Origin: Paracoccus tegillarcae
GTDB taxonomy: Bacteria; Pseudomonadota; Alphaproteobacteria; Rhodobacterales; Rhodobacteraceae
Length of the DNA stretch: 64,000 nt
Assembly (NCBI RefSeq): GCF_002847305.1
Contig: NZ_CP025408.1
Location: 2,687,001-2,751,000, forward strand
Reading direction: 5' to 3'
In this document: positions 27,326 through 35,679 of the stretch, piece after piece
Layout of the letters: every line of letters starts with the position of its first letter
Position numbering within the stretch: position 1 is the stretch's first letter
Notes under the pieces: model-generated
Database searches by the model: none
What the model was told of the DNA's origin: nothing
What the model saw: only the letters and a program-made list of their open reading frames with translations
Position numbers and translations under genes: made by a program

Positions 27326-28184
27326 TCTTCCGGTCCCGCCCGTCGAGACCGAGCGGATGATCCTTCGCGTGTCGTGTCGGGCGCAGCCCGGTATCGTCGC
27401 GGCAATCACCGCGGCACTTGCGGATTGCGGGGCCAATCTGGTGGAAAGCAACCAGTTCTGGGACGAGGGTTGCGGCCGCTTCTTCCTGCGGGTCAGCTTT
27501 CTCGCGCCCGTTGCGGCAGATATCGCTGGCGCCTTGATGTCGGCGCGCGAAGCCTTCGACCTTGATCTCGACTTGGCGCCCGCCGCGCGCAAGCCCCGGT
27601 TGATCGTCATGGTGTCGAAATTCGATCACGCGCTCTTGCATCTTCTCTATCAAGCCCACAGCGGCTGGCTCAACGCCGAGATTTGCGCCATTGTGTCGAA
27701 CCATCCCGACGCCGAGGGCGTGGCCGCGCGCGAGGGGGTGCCGTTTCATCACTGGCCCGTCACGCGCGATACCAAGCCCGAGATCGAAGCGCGACTTGTC
27801 GATCTGGCCGACGCGCTAGAGGCGGATCTCGTGGTGCTGGCACGTTACATGCAGATCCTGTCGGACGATCTGGCGCGCAAGCTTTCGGGCCGCGCAATCA
27901 ATATCCATCATTCCTTCTTGCCCAGCTTCAAGGGGGCCAAGCCCTACCATCAGGCCCATGCCCGTGGCGTAAAGCATATCGGGGCCACGGCGCATTACGT
28001 CACCGGCGATCTCGATGAGGGGCCGATCATCGAACAGGATGTCGAGCGTGTGAGCCACACGATGATGCCGGATGATCTTGTCGCCATCGGCAGGGATATC
28101 GAATCCCGCGTATTGGCGCGGGCCGTAAAGCTGCATCTTGAAGGACGGGTTTTCATCAACGGCGCGAAAACGGTCGTGCTTTGA
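27291..28184 (+). CDS. purU: formyltetrahydrofolate deformylase
   Basis: A 297-residue enzyme hydrolysing 10-formyl-THF to formate and THF. An N-terminal ACT-like domain (about 23-100) precedes a formyltransferase-like catalytic domain with N204, H206 and D242 (AINIHHSFLPSF; DLDEGPI). The start is TTG at 27291, supported by AAGGAG seven bases upstream inside sdaA; an ATG about 66 bases downstream would cut into the ACT domain. In C1-amine operons this enzyme releases THF when demethylation floods the folate pool, which fits its position after soxBDAG-glyA-sdaA. Confidence 0.95.
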   Translation: MEALQSTYPNADLPVPPVETERMILRVSCRAQPGIVAAITAALADCGANLVESNQFWDEGCGRFFLRVSFLAPVAADIAGALMSAREAFDLDLDLAPAARKPRLIVMVSKFDHALLHLLYQAHSGWLNAEICAIVSNHPDAEGVAAREGVPFHHWPVTRDTKPEIEARLVDLADALEADLVVLARYMQILSDDLARKLSGRAINIHHSFLPSFKGAKPYHQAHARGVKHIGATAHYVTGDLDEGPIIEQDVERVSHTMMPDDLVAIGRDIESRVLARAVKLHLEGRVFINGAKTVVL

Positions 28185-28396
28185 TGCGCAGGACGACACT
28201 GTCTCTTGTATGAGAGCTTGGCGTCTGTCCCGCTTGCCAGCCATCTCTCGGTGCTGCTGCAAACGGGAAAAAACGAACGCCGTTTTTGGACCAGTTTAGT
28301 GAGGGCGCTTCAATGCAGACGCCTGGCAAATGCAGAACCAATTGTGTTTTGGTGCTGCCTGAAAATCCATGACGATCCAGCGCTTCCTTGCCTTGA

Positions 28397-29668
28397 TCAG
28401 GTCAGCAGCTCCATCGGCCACAAGACGATCTGCGGGAAGGCCGCGACAAGGATCAGCACAAGGATGTTGATCGCATAGAAGGGCAGGGCCGCCTTGATCA
28501 GCGTGGGAATCGGCAGCTTTGACACATAGGCCGTCGCGAACAGGCATGTGCCGACCGGCGGTGAGGCCAGCCCCACCGCCAGTGACGCCGACATGAAGAT
28601 CAGGAAATGCATCGGGTGCACGCCGGCCTGAACGGCTGCGGGCATCAGCACCGGGATCAGCATCAGGGCGGCGGCGACGATGTCCATCAGCATGCCGACG
28701 ATAAGGAAGATCACGCCCATGAAGATCAGAACCAGAAACCCCGATCCGCCCAGTATGTCCAGCAGGCCGGATGCCTTTCGCGGCAATTGATCGACGGTAA
28801 AGATATAGGTCGCCGCGCTCGCGACCATCAGGATCAGCAGCACCGCGCCCGCGGTGCGCCCGGCCTGAATGGCCAGTTCCAGCACGTCGCGCCAGCCGAT
28901 TTCACGGTGCAGCAGCCCGGCGACCAGCAGCGTGTATACCACGGCCAGACCTGCGGCCTCGGTTGGGGTGACGATGCCTGAAAACATGCCGGTCAGAATA
29001 ATGATCGGCGCACCAACAGAAGGCAGCGCACGCATCAAGGCGCGGGCGGTTCGGCGTGGATCGAAGACGACTTGCTTGCCGTAACCTCGTCGGCGCGACA
29101 CCCAATAGTTATAAAGCGCAAGGCTAAGTGCCAGCAGAATGCCCGGCCCCAGACCGCCGGCCAGTGCGCCGCCGACCGATTGACCGGACGCCGCCGCCGC
29201 GATGATGATCAGGATCGACGGCGGCACCAGCGTGGCCAGCGTGGCGGTGATCAGCGTCAGGGCCGCCGAATAGGGCAGGGGATAGCCCCGCGATGTCATC
29301 GACCGGATGGTGATCGGGCCTAGGCTGGCGATATCGGCGACCGATGAACCCGAAATGCCGCCGAAGACAAAGGATGATGCGATATTCACCTGTCCAAGCC
29401 CGCCCCGGAATCGCCCGATCAGGGCCTCGGCGGCATCGAAGATGCGTTCCGACAACCCGCCGCGTTCCATGATCAGCCCGGCCATGATGAACAGCGGCAC
29501 CGCGATCAGCAGGAATGAATTGATGGACGTCGCCATGGTCTGCGTGATCATGCTGATCGGCAGGCCGAACCACCACAGCACCGACAGCGTACTCAGTCCC
29601 AAAGCGACCGCCAGCGGGACGCCCAGAACGGCGAGGACGAAGAATATGGCAAGCAGCGTAAGGCTCAT
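28397..29668 (-). CDS. TRAP transporter large permease (DctM type)
   Basis: A 423-residue integral membrane protein with about 12-13 helices, the size and repeat pattern of DctM. Recognisable segments are FIMAGLIMERGGLSERIFDAAEALIGRFRGGLGQVNI, SSFVFGGISGSSVADIA and the C-terminal ASPPVGTCLFATAYVSK. It forms the Na+-driven channel of a tripartite ATP-independent periplasmic transporter with the small permease (4-base overlap) and the binding protein upstream. TRAP cargoes are usually organic acids. The 212 bases between it and the convergent purU contain no gene I can support. Confidence 0.94.
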   Translation of the reverse strand: MSLTLLAIFFVLAVLGVPLAVALGLSTLSVLWWFGLPISMITQTMATSINSFLLIAVPLFIMAGLIMERGGLSERIFDAAEALIGRFRGGLGQVNIASSFVFGGISGSSVADIASLGPITIRSMTSRGYPLPYSAALTLITATLATLVPPSILIIIAAAASGQSVGGALAGGLGPGILLALSLALYNYWVSRRRGYGKQVVFDPRRTARALMRALPSVGAPIIILTGMFSGIVTPTEAAGLAVVYTLLVAGLLHREIGWRDVLELAIQAGRTAGAVLLILMVASAATYIFTVDQLPRKASGLLDILGGSGFLVLIFMGVIFLIVGMLMDIVAAALMLIPVLMPAAVQAGVHPMHFLIFMSASLAVGLASPPVGTCLFATAYVSKLPIPTLIKAALPFYAINILVLILVAAFPQIVLWPMELLT

Positions 29669-30177
29669 TTGGCATTCCCTTCATGACTGGCAACGGCCTT
29701 CTGGAAATCGGACTTGTCGGCATGGCCTTGGCAGGCGTCGACCACGACACCGATGATTGACAGGGCAGAACCCAGTACCAGCGGCAGCGTGGCCCACCAC
29801 ATGCCGACCTGCAGGATCGGGGACTTTTCGCCGAACGTGATCTGCTGGGAGAGTAGTTTGTAGCCATAATAGGTCACGGCGACGAACAGGATGACGGTTG
29901 CGACCGCCGGCACGATTGTAAAGACCAGCCGCAGGCGGCGCGACGTCGACACCGGCGCGATTTCCAGTGCCGGATGTGCGCCTGCACGAAAAGAGGCCGC
30001 CAGCCCCAGCCAGACCGTCCAGATGAACAGAAAACGCGACAGTTCTTCGGTCCAGGGGATCGAGGCGCCAACCAGCCTTGATCCTACCTGCAAGGCGATC
30101 AGGGCGACCATGCCCAGCACCGCCAGCAGGATCGCGGCATCGACGATGCGCCAGAGCAACCTGTCAAGCCTTTGCAT
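29665..30177 (-). CDS. TRAP transporter small permease (DctQ type)
   Basis: A 170-residue four-helix membrane protein, the usual size. It has the family segment VGSRLVGASIPWTEELSRFLFIWTVWLG near residues 35-65 and a second pair of helices after about residue 85. The start is ATG at 30177 with GGAGG at a spacing of 8; the ATG at 30192 lacks a ribosome site. It bridges the large permease, which its stop codon overlaps, and the periplasmic binding protein. Sequence does not reveal the cargo. Confidence 0.9.
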   Translation of the reverse strand: MQRLDRLLWRIVDAAILLAVLGMVALIALQVGSRLVGASIPWTEELSRFLFIWTVWLGLAASFRAGAHPALEIAPVSTSRRLRLVFTIVPAVATVILFVAVTYYGYKLLSQQITFGEKSPILQVGMWWATLPLVLGSALSIIGVVVDACQGHADKSDFQKAVASHEGNAK

Positions 30178-30225
30178 CTTCCCATCCTCCATATGCCGCC
30201 GCGCCGACCCTCCCGCCGGCGATCA

Positions 30226-30254
30226 GGTGCCCCGCACGCCGTCGCGGGGGCACC
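30226..30254 (-). promoter_or_regulatory. hairpin between the TRAP binding-protein and small-permease genes
   Basis: GGTGCCCCGC (30226-30235) pairs with GCGGGGGCACC (30244-30254) with one bulge. It starts seven bases after the binding-protein stop. Such stems limit readthrough or protect the upstream message, giving more binding protein than permease. There is no T-run. Confidence 0.55.
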
Positions 30255-30260
30255 GTCTGT

Positions 30261-31283
30261 TCACTGGTTGACGAAATCCAGGCTTTTCTGCATGAACTCC
30301 GCGCCGATCTGGTCTTCGAACTCAGGATAGATGCTGCGGGCGATTTCCTGCACGCGCTCCAGTTTACCATCAGCGAAATGGTTCACCTGCATGCCCTCGT
30401 CCTGCAGCTTGGCGATGATATCCTGTTCGGCCGCGATTTCTTCGGCGTCATGTTCCGCGATCATCTCGTCTGCGGCTTGCTGCACGGCCTCGCGATGTTC
30501 TTCGGGGATGCTGTCCCAGGCGTTGCCAGACAGCGCCACCAAGAAGCTGTCGGCGAGGTGCTGAGTGATGTTCAACTGTCCCTGAACCTCCGAGAACTTG
30601 TTGTTATAGGGCACTTCGACCGGGTTTTCCTGACCGTCGATGGCGCCCAGTTGCAGTGCCGAATAGACCTCGGAAAAGGCCATCGGGGTCGGGTTGGCGC
30701 CAAGGGCTTCGAACAGCGCCACGAACAGCGGGTTGTTCGGGGTGCGCAGAGTTACGCCCTGAAAGTCCTCGGCCGTGGTGATGGCGGTGTCGCGCGTTGT
30801 CACGTCGCGGAAGGTGCGCAGGAAAAAGCCCAGCCCGTGGATGCCGAACCGATCCAGCGATGCCAGCAGTTCGTCGCCGGGTTCCCCGCCCAGATAGGCC
30901 TGAAGCTGATCGTAATCGGCAAACAGATAGGGCAGCGAGATCGCGTTCATCTTGGGTTCAAACGACGCGTAGACAGAGCTTGCAAGGATCAGCCCGTCAA
31001 GCGCGCCGGACCCCAACTGGTTGACCGCCGCATTCTGGTCGCCGCCGAACAGAACGCCGTCGGGAAAGACCTCGATTGCGACCTCACCATCGGTCTTTTC
31101 GCTGACCAGTTCGGCAAAACGGGTGGCCGCACGTCCGACGGAACTGCCGGCAGGATCAGGCACCGCCATGCGCAGCGAGGTCTGGGCATAGGCGCCCGAC
31201 GCCAGGCCGGTCAGCGCAGTGGTTGCGATTGCCAAGGCGGCCAGGCTGCCGGTCAAAGCCCGGCGAGTGATGGATATGGTCAT
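30261..31283 (-). CDS. TRAP transporter substrate-binding protein (DctP type)
   Basis: A 340-residue periplasmic solute-binding protein. A signal peptide covers about residues 1-33 (basic start TRR, hydrophobic core, cleavage near GAYA-QTSLRM). The mature part has the DctP hallmarks: FAELVSEKTDGEVAIEVFPDG, the conserved Arg in GVTLRTPNNP that normally salt-bridges a ligand carboxylate, PMAFSEVYSALQLGAIDGQENP and NITQHLADSF. The retained Arg suggests a carboxylate ligand. It lies downstream of the oxidoreductases and begins the TRAP block. Confidence 0.94.
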   Translation of the reverse strand: MTISITRRALTGSLAALAIATTALTGLASGAYAQTSLRMAVPDPAGSSVGRAATRFAELVSEKTDGEVAIEVFPDGVLFGGDQNAAVNQLGSGALDGLILASSVYASFEPKMNAISLPYLFADYDQLQAYLGGEPGDELLASLDRFGIHGLGFFLRTFRDVTTRDTAITTAEDFQGVTLRTPNNPLFVALFEALGANPTPMAFSEVYSALQLGAIDGQENPVEVPYNNKFSEVQGQLNITQHLADSFLVALSGNAWDSIPEEHREAVQQAADEMIAEHDAEEIAAEQDIIAKLQDEGMQVNHFADGKLERVQEIARSIYPEFEDQIGAEFMQKSLDFVNQ

Positions 31284-31326
31284 GTTTTCCTCCCTTGTTT
31301 CAAGATATTGGCGAATGGTGGCGCGC

Positions 31327-32202
31327 TTATGTCGCGCGCCCGTTCCGCCGCCGCAGTTCGATCAGAAGTGCGGAGTGGTCCAGATCGCCACCGCCATGGG
31401 CGATGAGATCGTCGAAAAGCCCGTCCACGAGATTGAGAACGGGCAGCTCAAGCCCCAGTGCTGCGGCGACATCGCGTGCGGCGCGGGTATCTTTCAGCTG
31501 ATAGCGCGCCGGCCCGCCGGGTTCGAAGTCGCCTTCGATCATCCGCCTGCCGTGCAGGTCCAGGATCCGCGAATTGGCGAAGCCGCCCAACAAGGCCTCG
31601 CGGACCTTGGCCGGGGCTGCGCCGCCGGCCTCGGCCAGCAGCAGGGCCTCGGACACCGTCGCGATGGTCGATGCGACGGTGATCTGGTTGATCAGCTTGG
31701 TCAGTGCGCCGGTGCCCGCCGGGCCGATATGAACGACCGTGCCCATCGGGGACAGCAGCGGCATCGCGGCCTGCAAATCCGCAGCGTCCCCGCCTGCCAT
31801 GATCGACAGGTTTCCGGCCTTGGCGGCAGGTGTGCCGCCCGATACCGGCGCGTCGATCCAGCGCAGCCCCAGATCCGTCGCCTGCGCGGCAAGATCGAGC
31901 GCTTCTTGATGACCAATCGACGACATGACGATCAGCAGCGCGCCGGGCGCAAGCGCCTTTGCCGCGCCATCCTTGAACAGGACCTGACGACAGGCTGCGC
32001 CGTCCGACAGCATGACAATGCAGGCCTGCGCATCCTTCGCGGCCTCTGCCGGGCTGGCGGCAACCGCTACACCATTGCCAAGCGCACGGGCCTTATCGAC
32101 GCTGCGGTTCCAGGCGCGAATATCCGCACCGGCCCTGGCCAGATTGACGCATATCGGGCCGCCCATCAGCCCGGTGCCCAGGAACGCGACCGGCCCGATC
32201 AC
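31327..32202 (-). CDS. NAD(P)-dependent 3-hydroxyisobutyrate dehydrogenase-family oxidoreductase
   Basis: About 291 residues. The N-terminal Rossmann site is VAFLGTGLMGGPICVNLARAG and the substrate loop is DAPVSGGTPAAKAGNLSIMAGG. The catalytic lysine lies in GALTKLINQITVASTIATVSEAL, the arrangement of beta-hydroxyacid dehydrogenases (3-hydroxyisobutyrate, tartronate semialdehyde or 4-hydroxybutyrate type). The start is GTG at 32202, overlapping the stop of the preceding gene (GTGA); a longer frame to 32244 would overlap the neighbour without a ribosome site. It probably handles a hydroxy acid derived from the TRAP cargo. Confidence 0.87.
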   Translation of the reverse strand: MIGPVAFLGTGLMGGPICVNLARAGADIRAWNRSVDKARALGNGVAVAASPAEAAKDAQACIVMLSDGAACRQVLFKDGAAKALAPGALLIVMSSIGHQEALDLAAQATDLGLRWIDAPVSGGTPAAKAGNLSIMAGGDAADLQAAMPLLSPMGTVVHIGPAGTGALTKLINQITVASTIATVSEALLLAEAGGAAPAKVREALLGGFANSRILDLHGRRMIEGDFEPGGPARYQLKDTRAARDVAAALGLELPVLNLVDGLFDDLIAHGGGDLDHSALLIELRRRNGRAT

Positions 32203-32492
32203 GGGATCAGCCTGTCGAAGAACTGGACCGGGCCTTCGGTGCACAGATGTAGGCTGTCGCGGAACGCGGCCAGATGCGGAGTTTCCAGATGGCGTTCGAA
32301 CGCGGCGCGGTCGGTATAGACCTCATAGAAGGTGACGCGCGTCGGACTGGCCGCGCGGTCGATGCAAACGTCGAATTGCAGGCAATCGGGTTCATCCGCG
32401 ACCGATTGCGTGGCGTCCGCGTGCGCAGCCTCCAGAAACGCGTCGAGGTTTTCGTCGCTGACCTCAAAACTGGGCAGGACAACATAGCTCAT
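32199..32492 (-). CDS. antibiotic biosynthesis monooxygenase-fold (ABM) small protein
   Basis: A 97-residue protein with the dimeric alpha-beta-barrel (ABM/LsrG-like) fold. Signature segments are FLEAAHADATQSVADEPDCLQFDV, TFYEVYTDRAAFERHLETPHLAAFRD and the final VQFFDRLI. Members act as cofactor-less monooxygenases, isomerases (LsrG) or unknown catabolic helpers. The ATG at 32492 overlaps the stop of the upstream oxidoreductase gene, and its own stop overlaps the next start, so all three genes are translationally coupled. Role unknown. Confidence 0.82.
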   Translation of the reverse strand: MSYVVLPSFEVSDENLDAFLEAAHADATQSVADEPDCLQFDVCIDRAASPTRVTFYEVYTDRAAFERHLETPHLAAFRDSLHLCTEGPVQFFDRLIP

Positions 32493-33847
32493 GCCGCCAC
32501 CGAGGCTTTCGGCCCCATGGTTTGCACCTGTTCCTGACGCACGCTGACGACGTCCAGATCGTCGACCAGATCGACATCGTCCAGCGTCACGATCTGATCG
32601 CGCGGCACGTCGCGCTTCAGCTTGACCTTGTGGGCCAGACCGATCGGCAGCGCGTTTATCCGCGTGGACAGGGTTGCGGGAACCGCTTTTGCCCATGTCG
32701 CAAAGCCACCCTCGCCGTCCAGCCAGTCACCGGCCTTCAGATCGCTTTTGGCGGTGGCCACCGCGTCGCCGCGATATTCCTTGGATGAGCCGGTCGGTTC
32801 CCCGCGCAATACCGCCGACAGGACAGAGACAGAGGTTTCCAACCCGATCAGGTGGAAGGGCCGCCACATGGACCCGTACCAGCCGGAATCGTCGGTCAGC
32901 AGGCCATATTGTTCAAAGCAGCCGCGCGTATATTCATCAGGCGCGCGGAAGGTCACGAACATGCCGTATTGGATGTTGTTCAGCACGACGCGCCCATCCG
33001 GTTCGCGGCTGGCGGCGATGTCGGTCAGCCCGGCTTTGGGCAGGCGCCCGCCGTTGGATTCCGGCTTGAAGACCTGCGCCAGATCCTGAAGTCCTGCGGG
33101 ATAGAAGGCCAGCCCGTCATCGGGGCAGTCCAGCCCGGTGCCATTGGCGATGGCGGCCATTTCGATGGCGGCCTTGGTGCCATCGGTGAACGAGTTGTAC
33201 ATCTTCGGATTGAAATCGCCCTGCGCCACGAATTCCTCGGACCAGCCGAAATAACCCCAGACCGTGTCGGGGGTGGAATAGCGATAGGGCGGGCGGAAAT
33301 TCATGCCCTTGCCGGCCGAGACCAGTTCGAACCCGCAGGACCGCACCCAATCGACCAATTCGCAGCAGAACGCGGGCTGATCGCCGTAGGCCATGGAATA
33401 GACGACACCCTTTTCGCGCGCTTTCTGGGCGAGGATGGGTCCGCACATCACGTCGGCCTCGACATTGACCATGACGAGATGCTTGCCCGCGTCGATGGCT
33501 TGCAGCGCGTGGCGAACGCCGGCCAGCGGGTGGCCCGTCGCCTCGATGATGCATTCGATCCCGTCATAGGCGCACAAAGCCCCCGCATCGTCGGTCACGA
33601 AGGTCCGGCCGCTGTCCATGGCATCCCCGAACGACGTGGCGGCGTATTCTCCGTCTTCCCATCCAGTGCGCGCCAGCGATTTGCGAACCTTGCCGACATC
33701 CAGATCAGCGACCGCGACGATATGGTAACCCTCGATTTTTCGGGCCTGCGCAAGCACCATGGATCCGAACTTGCCGGCGCCGATCAGGCCAACCCGAATC
33801 GGCTTTCCATCGGCATTTCGTTCAGCCAGCATCGTTGACAGGTTCAT
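32489..33847 (-). CDS. NAD(P)-dependent oxidoreductase with C-terminal SAF-like domain
   Basis: A 452-residue protein. An N-terminal Rossmann domain (RVGLIGAGKFGSMVLAQARKIEGYHIVAVADLD) is followed by a catalytic domain with SMAYGDQPAFCCELVDWVRSCGF. The C-terminal stretch, from about residue 370, reads like a SAF domain (LPIGLAHKVKLKRDVPRDQIVTLDDVDL). Proteins of this build are often labelled homoserine-dehydrogenase-like or SAF-domain oxidoreductases and occur with TRAP transporters for sugar acids. Start: ATG 33847 with AGAGGAAG at a 6-base spacing; upstream in-frame codons are not supported. It is the first gene of a coupled operon with the ABM and beta-hydroxyacid dehydrogenase genes. Confidence 0.85.
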   Translation of the reverse strand: MNLSTMLAERNADGKPIRVGLIGAGKFGSMVLAQARKIEGYHIVAVADLDVGKVRKSLARTGWEDGEYAATSFGDAMDSGRTFVTDDAGALCAYDGIECIIEATGHPLAGVRHALQAIDAGKHLVMVNVEADVMCGPILAQKAREKGVVYSMAYGDQPAFCCELVDWVRSCGFELVSAGKGMNFRPPYRYSTPDTVWGYFGWSEEFVAQGDFNPKMYNSFTDGTKAAIEMAAIANGTGLDCPDDGLAFYPAGLQDLAQVFKPESNGGRLPKAGLTDIAASREPDGRVVLNNIQYGMFVTFRAPDEYTRGCFEQYGLLTDDSGWYGSMWRPFHLIGLETSVSVLSAVLRGEPTGSSKEYRGDAVATAKSDLKAGDWLDGEGGFATWAKAVPATLSTRINALPIGLAHKVKLKRDVPRDQIVTLDDVDLVDDLDVVSVRQEQVQTMGPKASVAA

Positions 33848-33885
33848 GACGTTCTTCCTCTGCAGAGATGGCGTTATCGCGCCTG

Positions 33886-33963
33886 TTAATCTGACAGAAG
33901 GAAACGGCCCTGCGCATGCCTGCGGCACGCGACTGGAAGGGCGATCAACACCGCGCCTGCCAT
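33886..33963 (-). other. possible 25-codon leader ORF upstream of the SAF oxidoreductase gene
   Basis: An ATG at 33963 is preceded by AGGAGGAA about ten bases upstream and opens a 25-codon frame ending in TAA at 33886-33888, 38 bases before the next gene. It lies in the 196-base gap after the LysR gene. It may be a leader peptide, or the strong purine tract may be chance. I do not recognise the peptide. Confidence 0.25.
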
Positions 33964-34043
33964 GACCGGGCCTGTTCCTCCTCCCACGGTCGGGGGAAGA
34001 TTGGCGCAAGTTCGTCAGAAAGAAAAATTACATTTTCTTTTCG

Positions 34044-34958
34044 TTATTGTAGAAAATCTGCGCTGTTTGCGGGGCTGCTCTGGCGCCATTGGGCGGCTTC
34101 GTCACGTAGCCACTCGATCAACCGCATTACCCGGTGACGCCGGAGGTTGGAACGCGGACAGACCAGCCATTGCGTCGCGGTTTGCAGCATGGGCGTCTGT
34201 GCGACCGGCATGACCAGCCGGCCTGAGCGCAGTTCCTCTTCCATCATCAGCTCGCTTTCCAGTGCCACCCCCAGCCCGAGCGCTGCGGCGTCGATGGCCA
34301 TATGCGACCGATCGAATGACAGTGCGGTGTTGTTGGCGGGCGGGGCGAGGCGCATCGCCTCGGCCCAGGCGCGCCACTGAATCTGCGCCTTGAGCGACCG
34401 GATAATCGGCAGGTCCAGCACCTCGGCCGGCGTCAGCGCACCTGGCGCCGCAAGTTGTGGTGAGCAGACGGGCAGAAAGCGTTCCTCGGTCAGCGGCTCG
34501 GTATAAAGGCCGGGCCAGCCGCCGAGCCCGTGGCGGATTTCCAGATCGACATTGTCGCGGTTGAAATCGACAGGCTCGTTGCTGCCATCAATGCGGATAT
34601 TTGTGTCGGGCATCAGTTCAAGAAACCGGCCAAGACGGGGCAGCAGCCATTTGGTCGAAATCGTCGGCGTCGTGCGGATGACCATATTGGCCGTCTGCCG
34701 GGTGCCGCGCATCAGTTCCGTCGCCTGCATGACGCCTTCGACCTTGTCAGAGATCAGTTCGAAATAGCGTTCGCCGGCCTCTGTCAGGCGAATGCTGCGG
34801 CCATCGCGGGCCACCAGCGTGGTGCCGATCTGTTCCTCCAGCGCCTTGATTTGCTGGCTGACCGCAGATGGCGTGACGTTCAATTCGTTCGCGGCCTGCA
34901 CAATCGAGTTGTGGCGAGCAACGTGATAAAAGACGGCAATGGCACGAAATGGCGGCAA
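34044..34958 (-). CDS. LysR-family regulator (GcvA/AmpR-like group)
   Basis: A 304-residue LysR-type regulator with the helix-turn-helix at about residues 20-45 (SIVQAANELNVTPSAVSQQIKALEEQIGTTLVAR) and an effector domain of normal length. It lies upstream of, and in the same direction as, the SAF oxidoreductase/TRAP operon, with a 196-base gap after its stop. An AT-rich dyad (AAAGAAAA...TTTTCTTT) just after its stop may be a terminator or binding site. It probably controls the TRAP-linked operon, given the absence of another candidate there (inference). Confidence 0.88.
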   Translation of the reverse strand: MPPFRAIAVFYHVARHNSIVQAANELNVTPSAVSQQIKALEEQIGTTLVARDGRSIRLTEAGERYFELISDKVEGVMQATELMRGTRQTANMVIRTTPTISTKWLLPRLGRFLELMPDTNIRIDGSNEPVDFNRDNVDLEIRHGLGGWPGLYTEPLTEERFLPVCSPQLAAPGALTPAEVLDLPIIRSLKAQIQWRAWAEAMRLAPPANNTALSFDRSHMAIDAAALGLGVALESELMMEEELRSGRLVMPVAQTPMLQTATQWLVCPRSNLRRHRVMRLIEWLRDEAAQWRQSSPANSADFLQ

Positions 34959-35679
34959 GTCGGCGTATCCATATAAATGCGGTTCGGTTGCATTGTTGGA
35001 ACTAAGCCTGCTTTCGAAGGATGAGGCAACGATCAGAAGGAGGTTTTTGGTCCGCAGTATTGACCGGGGTTTGCCGAAACCTAACGGGCCGGCTGACGGC
35101 TATCAGTCGTTCACGGCCCGTGGGGGCATCGCATTCGGAGCAGAGATCTCGCGCAGCACGCCGTCCACGATCTGATCGGATTGCGTCGATCATATGATGG
35201 TTCAGAAAGGCAGTTGGACGGTCAGCCATATGGCGCGTCACAGCAGGCGGGCAGCGCCGACCAATCGTGATGAACCCCAGGCCGCGCTGGTGGCATTTCA
35301 CCTTGACCGGCAAGATGGCGCGACAAGGCCATGCTGAGCACGACACTGGTTAGAAATGGACCTGATCGTGGTGGCGTCGTCCTGTCCTAAAGATCTGTTG
35401 CCGATGACTGCCGAGGGTTCTGTGCCGTGCGATCTTTCGGTGATGAGCTTTTCCAGCGAATCCCGCAGCATCGGACAATACTGACCGCTCTTGGCTGTCA
35501 GCCCGATTTAGCTGTAGATCGGTCACGGGAGGCCGCGGGCAATTGGCAAGACAGCCAGCGAACGGCGTAGACGGTACCCTCTGGTGGTCCTCGGCCCATA
35601 CCCTGAAATCGAGAGGTTGGCCTTATCGGCTCGCCCGGCGGTTACGTTCGCGGCCAAGACCCACCAACAGCAAGGCGGA
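34959..35679. other. 720-base region without a supported gene
   Basis: No intact gene is apparent between the LysR start and hpaI. On the minus strand around 35100-35340, a frame that changes once would read like the C-terminus of some protein (CPPAVTRHMADRPTAFLNHHMIDAIRSD, then a shifted frame ending in AMPPRAVND). It may be a decayed gene, but I cannot name the family. Codon pattern is poor elsewhere. The LysR promoter and the hpa operon 3' end must lie here. Confidence 0.35.

Noticed and set aside
30078..31406. Plus-strand frame of 442 codons opposite the TRAP binding-protein and small-permease genes
   Set aside because: It spans two real genes on the other strand and has no domain resemblance.
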